Origin: Camillea tinctor | Lineage: Eukaryota; Ascomycota; Sordariomycetes; Xylariales; Xylariaceae | Direction of reading: 5' to 3' | Assembly: GCA_022578605.1 (NCBI GenBank) | Contig: MU394148.1 | Span: forward strand, 1-64,000 | DNA: 64,000 nucleotides | The notes under the pieces: generated by a model | What the model was told of the DNA's origin: nothing | Databases searched by the model: none | Seen by the model: the letters and a program-made list of their open reading frames with translations, nothing else | Shown: positions 36,166 to 46,801 of the stretch, in pieces | Numbering within the stretch: the stretch's first letter is position 1 | How the letters are laid out: every line of letters starts with the position of its first letter | Position numbers and translations under genes: made by a program

Positions 36166-36528
36166 TGAATAAACAGTACGATAGTTGGCTGCAACTTCAG
36201 CCCCTCACAGCCTCATGCAACTGAGAGTAAGAGATCTCCTCTATCCCCAGTAAAGTAAGTACCAAGATTTTATTGATGGTTGTTAGGGTAAAAGAAATTA
36301 CTTTTCGGAATTAGTTGACACTAAGTCTAGGCTATGTAACTCTTCCGCCTGCCTCATGGCGGCGATTAACTAGCTCTATACTAGTAGACAGTTATCTGGT
36401 TGATTCTACCAGGAGTCATATTGAACTGGAGATAGAGGGGACCCCCTACCAACAGTTGTATGAGGCTGTGAGGGATTAGGGACTATAGTCCCTAGTCTAC
36501 GACACCCAACCATCATACTGTTTATTTG
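36166..36528. mobile_element. MITE-like element with long inverted repeats
   Basis: The two ends are inverted copies. The left end begins TGAATAAACAGTACGATAG; the right end, read on the other strand, begins CAAATAAACAGTATGATGG. Further in, both arms carry CCTCACAGCCTCAT and CTCTAT(C/T)(C/T)CCAG-like blocks, to about 36250 on the left and from about 36425 on the right. TA flanks both ends (36164-36165 and 36529-36530), as in Tc1/mariner-type insertions. Differences in the terminal 20 bases are mostly C/T or A/G transitions. It has no coding capacity, so it is a non-autonomous DNA element. The family is not identified. Confidence 0.65.
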
Positions 36529-37035
36529 TAATAGAGCCATGTAAAAAGGTCGAAAAGCAAAGGAATGTATTGATCTATGCTGTATAGTAACGACGACGTG
36601 CCATAATAATGGAAAAAAAAGGAAAACTATCGCAAACTTGTAATGCATCGCGAACTATATACACAGAAATGTGGTCCCTAGTTCCCCTAGTCCCCACAAC
36701 AATATGCTTGTCTCAAAGATGAGAGGACACTTTTTGTTACAATAAGGACCCTCGTTTTTATTTTCGCTTGCTACCCAGGTACTCCGCACGTAACTACCTA
36801 ATAGCGCTCAGGGGATTGCTAGTATACAGATAGTGTGAGATGGCTGTTGACAACAGACGCATGTAGTTGCCAACACCGCCATTTGTTTCTATCGCCGACT
36901 TGAAAATCTCGTCCTAGTTAGGTGAGTTTCACAAGGTTCTTTTAGCAAAGAAAAATCGACACGATAACTCTTTGTTCTTATTCGTACCTCGTAAAACCAA
37001 GGGCACATCACATCAACACATGGTTAGCAAACGAA

Positions 37036-37157
37036 TGTTACGTCCTAGCTAGGAGGGTAATTATATAATACAGAATGGGACCAGAATGACTACTCGGTCA
37101 TTGTGTGAACCTTTTGGTCTCATGGCACAATGGGTTGCCCAATACTCATTCGTAACA
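37036..37157 (+). mobile_element. Solo-LTR-like element, 122 bp, with 5-bp target duplication
   Basis: TGTTACG to CGTAACA, flanked by ACGAA on both sides (37031-37035 and 37158-37162). It shares TTATATAATACAGAATGGGA, TTTTGGTCTCATGG and TTGCCCAATACTCATT with the other copies. The internal palindrome arms (AATGAC...GTCATT) carry transition differences from the 59769 copy. Confidence 0.82.
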
Positions 37158-37345
37158 ACGAAATGAGTATAAGAACCTATGGAAGAAATGTAAATTCCCC
37201 GACCCAAGGTCTTGTAACAATTTTTTACTTTGTTATAAAATATTCTCTTTTATAAGCATCTATATATAATCGGCACTTCATATAGAAAGTATACCTCTAG
37301 AAACCGACCTACGCTGCCTCGGCAACTCTTCAGTCTAAATTCAAC

Positions 37346-39803
37346 TTATCCTGAGTCCGCCTTGATGAGATCAGCAGCCTGAAAAAAAAGAATGACTGTC
37401 AGCCACGGCGCAACAAGTTGCCTTCGCAAACAAGTAGATTACATGTATCCAATAAGAAGTAACTTACCTTCTCCGCGACAGCATACACCGTCTGACACGT
37501 ATTCGCTCCAGGCAGCACCGGCATGATACTCGCATCAACGACGCGTAGCCCCCTCACACCATATACCTTCAAGTCCTCGTCGACAACGCCCCCAAGCTCA
37601 CGAGGCATCATAGCGCACGTCCCCGCGGGGTGGAACTCGGTAGGTGATAGCGTCTGGCGCAGGTAGCCGGCCAGGTCCGCAGCCTCTTGGACGTAGTTGG
37701 GCGGCTGCGTCTGCCGGGGGCTCAGCGCGCTCAGCCGCGTCTCGAAGAAGTACCGCGACGTGAATCGCAGCATCTCCACCATCACGTCCAGGTCCACTTC
37801 GTTGCTCAGTGCCCGATAGTCGACCACTGGCGGGGACCCAGCAGGGTCTGAGGGGTTGATGTTGACTGTGCCCCGGCTCAGCGGGTGCAGATCCACTAGC
37901 GTGCCGGATGAGCCCGATCCGGTGAGCACGTGGTTGTAGAATGCCGTGTTGGGGGTGCGCATGGAGGATGCGAGGTTCTTCATCTGCGCGGTGTAGCCTG
38001 TGCGGGTTTGAGATCATGTAGTTCATGGTCAGGGGGCATCAAAATATGACCTGGGAGGAAAAGGGGGGAGGGGGGTTCAGACGTACCTGCAATGACGGTA
38101 GGATCCGTATCTGGGGGTAGCTGTGCTGCATGGTCTTGCGACTCGAGCTTAGTAGCGATGGCTTCAAAATTGTCTGGTGAGATCACCGGTAGACCTAACC
38201 AAGCTGCTGCATTCCCGATTCCCATGGAATAAGGACCTATAAAAGGGGTTAAAAGCATGATCGTGTAAAATATTCCATCTCACTAACCCGTCTTATTAGC
38301 TTCCCAAACCTCTTGTGCCCAGGCAGAGAAGTTTCGGTTCTGGAACATGTCTGTTGGGTTCGGGTGAGTAGTGAAGTTTCTCACTACAGATTTATACATC
38401 TTAGTCAGTTATGAATAGCTTACTAGTTGGTGAAGTGAGAGTAGGTTATAGCGTACACGTAATACCCATGAACATCATCGGGTGGTCTTGGAAATTCTGT
38501 CCCACACCAGGAAGATCGACAGTCGTATTAATGCCGGCCTCCTGGAGTAGCTTCTTCGGGCCAATGCCGCTTAGCTGGAGAAGTTGTGGAGAGTGGATCG
38601 CACCAGCCGCGAGGATGACCTCCTTTTTTGCCATAACCTTAGTATCGACCGTAGCATTGCCGGTTTGCTGACGGAACGAAACCCCCGTCGCAGTACCGTC
38701 CTCTAGTAGGATCTTTGTGACTCGCGATTCAGTCAGGACCTCGAAATTGGTCCTATTGATTCTGTCAAAATGCCCAGTCCTGGCGTAGGATCTCTGAACG
38801 TTCTTGGGGTCCATCAACGTGGGAAACCAATAGACGCCTGCCCGACCCGCACCACTATCAGGGGGAAACTCAACGCCGGGGATATCCTGGAAAGCCTCGA
38901 TCTGTTCCGCTAATAGTGAAAGCTCTTAGTAAATTGTCCTGAGAGAAAGATAACGTATTGTTACCTAAGCCTGGCCATTGAAAAGATGGCCATCCGGTGT
39001 ACACTGTCGAGCTATTTCCCCAAAACGACGTGTCCCATGTCATGTTTACCGACTCAGCGACAGCGGATTGGGGCGGGACGAAATTCAATGCCTTTTTTTA
39101 TTTTGAAAGGCAGTTATTAGTTATTGCCCAATAGACACGAGCAATGGTGTTGACGAACCCTCTTGAAATACGGCAACAAGCCTTCCCAGGACCAATGGGA
39201 GTCGTTACCAAAGAAGCTTCCCCAGCGATCATAATCGTCTGATGTTCCTCTCACTGTCATCATGGCGTTTATGGCTGAACTACCGCCGACTAAATTCCCG
39301 GCAATAACTGCCGTGGTCCTGTTTTGCAGATTGACCTGTGGAACGGAGGTGATCTGATACGAGAAAGTAGGTCCCATCGCTGCGCCCCCTGAGAAGACTT
39401 GTTCGATTCTAGGGGAGTCAACTGAAAGATTGGACAATCAGTAAACCTGCCCAATAGAAGAAGAGCTTTAAGATCCAACAAGAAGAAAGCCCATGATACC
39501 TATTTTCCCATTTTCGACCACCAGTACCGTCGCTTATTCAGATTGTTAGCAAATTGTGATTTGAGAGAATCTTTAAGTTAGGTATGTCTCACACTTTCCA
39601 TCCGCCGACAATCGATCCGCAACCGTAAGGCCAGCAGTTCCAGCACCAACGACCACGTAATCATAAGATTGCTTCACTTGCGAAGAACGTTGAAGGAACC
39701 TCATGCGCGGTGGCGGTCGTGGGAGATCGAGACTGAATGGCTCGACGGCCGTGACAAGCAAAGCTGCCCAGAGCGCCAGTCGTGATAATGAACGTGACAT
39801 CAT
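37346..39803 (-). CDS. Secreted GMC-family FAD oxidoreductase
   Basis: Nine exons on the minus strand: 39803-39593, 39532-39500, 39421-39159, 39091-38965, 38909-38457, 38383-38288, 38236-38087, 37997-37468 and 37378-37346. They give 631 residues with the frame kept at every junction; the intron 38384-38456 donor is the least certain. An N-terminal signal peptide (about 1-21) implies secretion. FAD-binding VVVGAGTAGLTVADRL is near 50-65, GMC signature 1 (GNLVGGSSAINAMMTVRG) at 123-140, and signature 2 (GAIHSPQLLQLSGIG) follows. The C-terminal catalytic His is in FHPAGTCAMMP; PGANTCQTVYAVAEK puts Asn at the second catalytic position, as in choline-oxidase-like members. It resembles aryl-alcohol oxidase and choline dehydrogenase relatives. 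Substrate unknown. Confidence 0.85.
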
Positions 39804-40643
39804 TTTGAATATCACTGATAGTCCACCGAGAGCATGTGAGACATTATAGGGGTGCGAAGAGCCCTTAAGAAGAATTTAAAGATTTCATTACTGAAAAGTT
39901 CGGTGCACTACTTAGATTACCATATACAATCCCGTAAGAAAAGGCAAAATAGCATACTAGCGGGGATATGGGAACCTGCGAGGAGACTGGGCTAGAACTT
40001 CCCAGCTGATGTCTAGGCTTCATTATGCTCAATTTAAGACCATTCAGCTGCATATTGGAGGCCATATTGAGTCGAAGCCTAATATAGCAACCTGGTTGCT
40101 GACGTGCTCTTATACGATCATTTTGTCCACATGGCTTCGGCAAATCTTTCCACTCAGTAGAGCTGTCACTTCCCACAGCACGGTAAAACATACGGCCCCT
40201 GGGACCTTCAACTGAATAAACCCAAGTATTGAGGCTATCGGGTTTTCAGATATATATTACACCAAATGCTAGGTGGAGCCAAGGTGTGGGTAAATGGTTC
40301 GTAGCTACTAGCAAGACTCAGGGGGGATTAGCCGCCGAGGCAAGGAGAGAGGGGCCACAAAGTCGGATCACTAGACAGTAGAAGAACGGAACATGCGTTA
40401 TTCGTCCAGTGTATTATAGTTATGTAAGTGCTCAAGATCTCAATATAGACCACTATCCGTTGCAGGATAACATTTATCCGACTTCACTAGTTCGGCTAAC
40501 CCCTCTGGCCGTGATAGCTAGCTATATGTTCTTGGGAGTAACGAAGATGTGCTTACTTATTGTTACCCTCTAGAAAGACATGAGGGAGGTATTGGTAACT
40601 ACCTTGCAATGATTAATACATTGCCAAACTTGCCGCGACCCGA
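39804..40643. other. Spacer between GMC and 2OG oxygenase genes
   Basis: The promoter of the GMC gene and the 3' end of the oxygenase gene. No additional gene or repeat seen. Confidence 0.45.
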
Positions 40644-41453
40644 CTACTTCTCACTCTCCAGCTTTTCACCCGCATACATAAGGTCTGTTCTCATTGTGTA
40701 TTTTACACCCTGCACGACATCATCGCCAGAGTGCATCGTGTCCCTCTGTTGGAAGAGCAGGATCCTCCCAGCTTTAGGATCCACATCGTATTGCCTCTTC
40801 ATGTCCATCGCGTGGAATCTTGTAGCGCCGCCGATAGTCACATTTGCCATGATCCCGCTCCTCGCTTCCGCCGTCATATTCGCTAGCTCCTCCTCGGGGG
40901 GCGCACCGGAGTCATTCAGATACAGGTGAAGAGTGAAGTACGACCTCTCCTTGGTCTCGGGATGCTGGTACATCCCGTCGCAATGCGGACGGAAGTACTC
41001 ACCCCCTACGTACTTCAGGAAGCGCATGCGCTCGTTTGGTCGCGAAAGTGTCCAGACTTCTCCCTTTTTGATCGGCCCTATGCCGGTAATTCTTGGTCTG
41101 GATTCCAATCGTAGAATCTCTTGAACCTCTGGTAGATGCGCAATACGCTTCCAGATCCTGTTGGCAACGTCTTGCGAATCCCAGATAATTCTACCACACT
41201 TGCGAGTCTCTTCGTATGCAGCGTGTTTATTCGCGCCAGTCTTGACCATAGCCCTCTCCCAGGTACCGTCACAGGTAGCCTCGGCTGCTTTGATGAGAAG
41301 TTGGCATTCCTCCTTGGATATGGCATTATCAATGACGCAGGCATAGAGTGAAGACATCTCTGGGATTTCTGTCTTGGTGAAGTCGACCTTCTGAGCCGTG
41401 ATGTCACAGGCTGGCTGCGACAAGAAGTCATCCGAAAGGATCGTGTTGGCCAT
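40644..41453 (-). CDS. 2-oxoglutarate/Fe(II) oxygenase, prolyl-4-hydroxylase-like
   Basis: Single exon, 269 residues from the ATG at 41453; codons further upstream in frame lack an ATG. The double-stranded beta-helix carries the iron triad: H157 and D159 in RPHCDGMY and H241 in RDTMHSGDD, with K251 ten residues later as the likely 2-oxoglutarate anchor, the spacing of prolyl-4-hydroxylase alpha subunits. YFTLHLYLND and GGATRF are further family marks. No signal peptide or membrane segment, so it is probably cytosolic. It lies between the GMC oxidoreductase and the acyl-CoA ligase on the same strand, which allows a shared pathway. Such enzymes hydroxylate proteins or small metabolites; the substrate is not evident. 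Confidence 0.87.
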   Translation of the reverse strand: MANTILSDDFLSQPACDITAQKVDFTKTEIPEMSSLYACVIDNAISKEECQLLIKAAEATCDGTWERAMVKTGANKHAAYEETRKCGRIIWDSQDVANRIWKRIAHLPEVQEILRLESRPRITGIGPIKKGEVWTLSRPNERMRFLKYVGGEYFRPHCDGMYQHPETKERSYFTLHLYLNDSGAPPEEELANMTAEARSGIMANVTIGGATRFHAMDMKRQYDVDPKAGRILLFQQRDTMHSGDDVVQGVKYTMRTDLMYAGEKLESEK

Positions 41454-42313
41454 AGTAACCAAAGAAAAGGTGTCAGGTACGTATGTTTGATAAGGGTAAG
41501 TAGTAAAATGTATACTTTAACGCGAGTGGAGTTTACTTCAATATTGAGGATATGTTTGTTATTGTTAACGTTGGCCGTAACGTGTTTATATAAAACTATA
41601 GGTTATATTGACTATGTTGCGCTAAGATATTAAATATATGGGCTAAGTGCTCCAACTAGCATTCGAATCCTGATGCCTGCGTGGCAAAGCTATTGGCCTA
41701 ATGGGCTAATCATCAGCTGGGTAATAATCCCTTGTTCCTCACAGGCAGCAGCTTGCGGTGAGAAGTACCTATCTGTATAGGCGGTAAGCCTATAACATTG
41801 AATATAGCATCTCCACTACGGATCCTTGCTGGGAATTATAGTGTACAGAGTTTTATGTAAACCAAATGAGTCTTATGGTAATTTTATCAACTTGAACATC
41901 AAAGATCTTCACGTTCTTTGCCTACCTAGTTATTGCATCGACTAATTCCTATGTCAATATATACATGTATACCTATATGTGTCGATAAGGATAAATAATA
42001 TCATGAGACTCTGATTATTGACGTGCTACAGATACATATATTATAGAGTCTGTAAGTTATAGTTGTACGGCTATTGGTTACATGCACCACATGCGCCAAC
42101 TACCTACTCTACTACTTTATAAGAACTTATACCCCTCGTCAGCTATCTTTCAAAATGGGCATTCTTCATCCTGTGCAACTACCCTATATAGCCCCTATAT
42201 ATACTTAATACCCATCTATTTACACCCACAAGAACTACTTGTACACCACTTACACACAGTTTCAATGCAATCCACGCGGTATCACCAAGAGTCACCCCTC
42301 AGATCCATCAGCC
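41454..42313. other. Divergent promoter region, with tRNA-like debris
   Basis: Separates the oxygenase (minus) from the esterase pseudogene (plus), so it carries two promoters. At 41641-41760 a sequence read on the minus strand resembles a D arm (TAGCCCATTAGGCC) and TTCGAAT loop, but the stems do not pair, so it is at best a dead tRNA. Short AT runs (TATATACATGTATACC) follow. No gene seen. Confidence 0.4.
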
Positions 42314-43152
42314 ATGGATCAATTACCCCACCTCAGCCTCGCAACGTATGTCGTTGAGCCCATACCCGCCCATCGATATACCCTGATCCTCCTTCATGGT
42401 CTCGGCTCGAACGGTGAGAAGTTCGGCAAGGAACTGCTCGAGACGGGCAAGGCCTCAGTCGGCCGCACCCTCGCACAACTACTGCCAGGCGCGCACTTTG
42501 TCTTTCCCACAGCCAAGTGGCGCCGCTCCAGTGCCTTCAGGCGATCACTTCTCACGCAGTGGTTCGACATTGCGCGTCTTCCCGACCCCGAGTTCCGGCG
42601 CTACTAGCGATCCTCCGCCAGGAGCTGGCCGAGGTCGCGTCACCCCAGAACCTGATTCTCGGCTGGTTGAGCCAGGGCTGTGGGATGTCGCTCTCGTTGC
42701 TTCTGGCTCTGGAGGGGCCGCTGGCGGGGTTTATTGGCATGTGCGGGTACCTTCCCTTCCAGAGGGACGTCGAGAACGCCATCAAGAACGATGCGATAGG
42801 GATCGATGAAGATGACCCCTTTGCTGTCGCCAAAGACCAAGTACCGGAGCCTCCGGCGGTCAGGGCACAGATCTTCGAAAGAGATCTCCTCAGACTGCAT
42901 CCCTTCCCGGATCTGGCTGTGGATAAGACGGCGCGCGTTACACCCGTGTTCCTCGGCCACGGTGAACTTGACCAGAAGAAGCCATATGTGCTTGCAGAGG
43001 CAGCGGCAAGGACATTGCAGGCAGCTGATTATGATGTTACGTGGAAGCTTTATCCGAGCTTAGGGCACTGGTATAGAATCCCGGATGAGATCAATGATAT
43101 TGTGGAGTTCATTCGGACCAATGTCGGTTGGGAGCTTGTAGACCAAGAGTAA
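42314..43152 (+). pseudogene. Acyl-protein-thioesterase-like serine hydrolase, frameshifted
   Basis: From ATG 42314 (Kozak-like GCCATGG) the frame gives the N-terminal part of a phospholipase/carboxylesterase-family hydrolase (YTLILLHGLGSNGEKFGKEL, then LTQWFDIARLPDPEFR), but hits a stop at 42605-42607. The protein resumes in another frame at about 42600 (ALLAILRQELAEV) and runs to 43152, with GHGELD (acid residue) and LGHWYRIPDEI (His). About 15 residues are missing at the break, so a small non-triplet deletion is likely. The nucleophile elbow reads GWLSQG: Trp replaces the Gly normally two before the Ser. The region is too short for a normal intron. Most likely a dying gene, or an assembly error. 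Confidence 0.7.
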
Positions 43153-43224
43153 AATCTAGTATTAGTCTAGAAATTATAAATGCAAAATACTCGGAAATCT
43201 AGAGATCCGTTTATATAACATAGA

Positions 43225-45182
43225 TCACAGCTTTGCCCTGGCATCATGTGCGCGCACCAAGACCCCCTTGACCCCCTTCTTAGCCTGGTCTCGCAACACC
43301 CGCCGCAATATCTTCCCGCTCGCGCTCTTGGGTATCTCATCTACGAATTCGATCTCCTTGATCCACTTATGGCGCACCTTGTTCTTCTCCACATACTCAA
43401 TGATCTCTTGGCCAGTCGCCTGGTCGGCCTTGCTGCCTGGTTTGAGGACCACGTACGCCTTGGGTCGCTCCCCAGCTCTCTCATCAGGGACGGCCAGCAC
43501 GGCGCAGTCTTCGACTTTCTCGTGGCCAAGGAGAAGATCCTCCAACTCAGCCGGCGCCACTCCGATCCCCTTCACCTTGATCATCTCCTTGATGCGGTCA
43601 GTAATCGTGATGAAGCCTTCGGCGTCGATGACGCCCTGGTCGCCTGTGTGCAGAAACCCGTCGTTGTCGAACGTCTCGCGCGTCGCGCGCTCGTTGTTCA
43701 AGTACCCCATCACCATCTGCGGGCCGCGGGCCCATATCTCGCCCGGCTCGCCAACTCCCGCTTCGCTCCCGTCCTCCTTGATAAACTTCACCTCCGTGCT
43801 GGGAACTATCACGCCGACTTTGTTGCCGTACTTATAACCTTGCATGTTCGGGGGATGCGCCGTGATGCACGAACATGACTCGGTCATGCCGTAGCCTTGC
43901 TTGAAGCCGCTCCAGGGGAACTTGGCCTTGAGCAGCTGGAGGATCTCCTCCGATACTGGCGCGGCGCCGCTGGTAAATCGGCGGACGAAGCTCAAGTCGT
44001 ACTTATCTACGATCGGATCGCGGACTAGCTTGATGAGGATCGGCGGCACTAGAAGGAGATCCCGGATTTGATATTCTACGACGGTTGAGAGCATCGACTC
44101 CATGCTAAAAGCGGGGAGCATGACGACCTCGACATTGAGGAGGATAGGTACGTGGATACCGTGTACGATCCCAGTGATGTGGAACAATGGCAGAACGGCA
44201 ATCATCTTTTTGTAGTCCGGGGTTGTCAAGAGCTGCACTTGAAGGGCCTGGGCAATGACATTCTGGTGTGCTATCATTACCTAGAAGTAAAAACAATGAG
44301 TACGGTCATCTCGAGCTCGAGGGTAAAGGTATAGGTTAGGACATACCGCTTTGGGTAGTCCAGTCGTCCCAGACGAGAAGCTGAGGAGTGCACAGACATC
44401 CTTATTCGTTTTTCCTGGTGGGATCTTGAAGTGTTGGACTTGACCTGCTTTACCATAGCTTTTTCCGATTTCGATAAGCTCCTTGATAGTTGTGTAGCCC
44501 TCCAACTGCCCCTCGAGCAAGAAGATGTGTTCCTTAGGGATCCCCACGTTCTTGGCCGCTTGCGCTGCGATCTTAATGGACGTAGGATGCGTTGCAATGA
44601 ATTTGGCGTCTGCTGTCCGCAGAGCGTGGGTCATCTCCTCCACATTGTATGCGGGCGATGCTCCAGACACGACACCACCTGTGTTTTATTGCCGAGGATG
44701 TGTTAGCTCAACGAAGGAACCAAAAGCAGAGGCGACCCCAGGAAAACGCGGGGTTCCAAGGTCCCCCTGTCGCAGAGAAATCATGGAGACAGCTCAACAT
44801 ACCCACTCGAATAGCTGCAAATAAAGTCACCGGATACCATATCGTGTTTCGGCTAAAGAGCGATACGGTTTGGCCTGGCTTCAAGTTATATTTCTTCACC
44901 AATGCCGTAGAAATGTAGGTTGCAGTCTCTTTCACGTCTTTCCACGAGACCCGCTCCTTAGTTATAGCATCCACATAGCCCGCCAGCTCATCTTCCCGAA
45001 ACCTGTTAAGAGGAGAGTGCTTAGAATCTTCCCCGAATAGCCACTCCCATATGGTGAAGCTTGGAGGAACTAAGTATATAATGTTAGAAGACGAAAGGTC
45101 ATAAAGTAGGCAAGCTTGGTTTTTAACTCGATGGACTTGACTTACAAGAGATGTCTGGATACTGGCTCTTGAATACTGGCAT
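43225..45182 (-). CDS. Peroxisomal acyl-CoA synthetase (4-coumarate:CoA-ligase-like)
   Basis: Four exons on the minus strand: 45182-45146, 45069-44803, 44678-44347 and 44280-43225. They give 563 residues. Introns use GTAAGT, GTATGT and GTATGT donors and TAG, CAG and TAG acceptors, with phases matching. AMP-forming ligase motifs are in order: P-loop SSGTTGLPK (203-211), YGMTES (342-347), GFLHTGD (D426), DRIKEMIKVKG and KSASGKILRR with the catalytic Lys near 535. The C-terminus is AKL, a type-1 peroxisomal targeting signal. Such enzymes activate fatty or aromatic acids as CoA thioesters via an acyl-adenylate. With a GMC oxidoreductase and a 2OG oxygenase nearby, an oxidative pathway is possible. 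Substrate unknown. Confidence 0.9.
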
Positions 45183-46801
45183 GCTGAGATATAACGAAGT
45201 GAGATATAACTTTGAGTAGAAGAGTCAATCGGGGTAAATATAGATAGATATTCAATGGAGCACTTATAGTAACAAGTTTTATTATTCAAGTAAAGAGATT
45301 CTTGAATGAGAGCCAGGACGTTGGTTACAAATAGGAGAACCAAGTAATTTATATACATTTGACGATCCCTGATTCCCCGCAAGTACCCCCCAAACTAGAA
45401 TTCGGGAGGCGGCCTCGGCTACTCAACAGGAGCCGCAATATGTAGGCCCTGCATGGATAATCCAGACCAAATCGTAGCACCCCAACGTTCGGCTCTAGTT
45501 TTCGTGCCTTTTAATCTAACTTGGTAGAGGTATTCTAAAAATATAGCATTGTACAGCGGACTTGAGTCGGATTTGGGGGCTGTTGATGCATGGTAATGAG
45601 ATGTTTAGGCTTGGCTCATAAAGAATACGACCCAAAAGTGTGCGGTATGATAATGAAGTGTGATCATGAAGTGCCTTCAATGAAGAGGCTGGCGTGCTAT
45701 ACAGATCTAGCCTTATCGAAAGAGTGATCTGTAGAAGCTCACGGTTTGATGCCAAAGCCTTATTTTTTTGTTGTTATGCGACTAACATAATCTATAGGAG
45801 TTATGTATCAATGGTTCGTTACGCTTGCTAATATAAGTTTCTCGGTGGTAAAAACAAGTAGCAACTCGTTGGAAATCAAACATGCTACTATGGTGTTAAA
45901 TAGTTGAATCGATCCTGACCCCTTGGGAAGTTAGATCATTGACAGTCAAGACATAAGACTAGGCTGGAGCCTTGAATAATGCTCGTATGGGTGTTTTTTC
46001 TGACTCTATTTATCAGCACCACGGCGACAGAGCACCGCTGTGACATATGCGTGTTTGGTGTATACCTGATCAATTTAACTTTCAATAGTCATTTATGCGT
46101 TTAAATGAGCTCATAAATAGCACTCATTAAAGACGTAGAGCTATTATTACTTTTCTATCAGAAGAGAGTATAAATACACTGTTTCTGGGAACTCTCATTA
46201 TGATGACCTTCACATACCTATAATAGCAACACCCGAAGCATCAATTCTAGGAAAAGCAATGGCAAACTCAGGGAAAGCAGTAGGTAGAGCAAGAATAGTA
46301 ATATAGCGCGAGGAAAACCAATGTATATACCATATAGACCTCTAGGTCGTCTTGAGATACCATGAGTGCTACTAATGTAGCGGGCCTTTTGTTGGGTATA
46401 GTTGGTGGGATCGGTATATTAGTTCTTATATTGATGCATACTATCGATATGTGTCGCTCTTGGAGACGATAATTCATATTGATAGCTCATTACGGGGGGT
46501 AATGAAAGTAGATTAGCAATAAGTTGATCGAGAAACGCCTTATAGCCCTTTCACATTAATGACTAGGGAGGAGCAAGCATATGTTTATATAGCCTCGCTT
46601 CAAACAAGGCAAGGTGCAAGTGTCAATACCTCGCTAAATAATAATCCTATTGTATGAACTTTTCAAGAGTATTACTGTAGCCAAGACAGATGCGTCCTTC
46701 CTCCACGCCAGATATAAAAACCACGGTATGAAAAAGGACACTCAAAAAACATGTATCGCTAACCCTTAAACAAACCCCAATCCTAACCCTACCCCATAAC
46801 A
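45183..46801. other. Spacer upstream of the acyl-CoA ligase
   Basis: Promoter of the ligase, then AT-rich DNA with one notable small frame (46362-46472, listed separately). The stretch from about 46660 is probably the 3' UTR of the 2EXR gene. Nothing else supported. Confidence 0.45.
46362..46472 (+). CDS. Possible 36-residue single-TM micropeptide
   Basis: ATG at 46362 in the context TACCATGAG, stop at 46470-46472. Residues about 6-26 (VAGLLLGIVGGIGILVLILM) form one strong hydrophobic helix with glycine spacing, followed by a short basic tail (CRSWRR). That is a positive-inside membrane topology. It is not recognised and could be chance or a relic TM exon. An in-frame stop lies three codons upstream, so it does not extend that way without splicing. 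Confidence 0.2.
   Translation: MSATNVAGLLLGIVGGIGILVLILMHTIDMCRSWRR

Larger units (their letters stand above)
34971..37345. other. Transposon-relic patch
   Basis: No gene. The stretch holds two solo-LTR-like elements (35470-35593 and 37036-37157) and an inverted-repeat element (36166-36528), described separately. The DNA between them is AT-rich and stop-rich. It separates the HET gene from the GMC oxidoreductase gene. Confidence 0.6.

Noticed and set aside
41641..41760. tRNA-like sequence on the minus strand (D-arm-like TAGCCCATTAGGCC, TTCGAAT loop)
   Set aside because: The acceptor and T stems do not pair, so there is no supportable cloverleaf; at most a dead tRNA.
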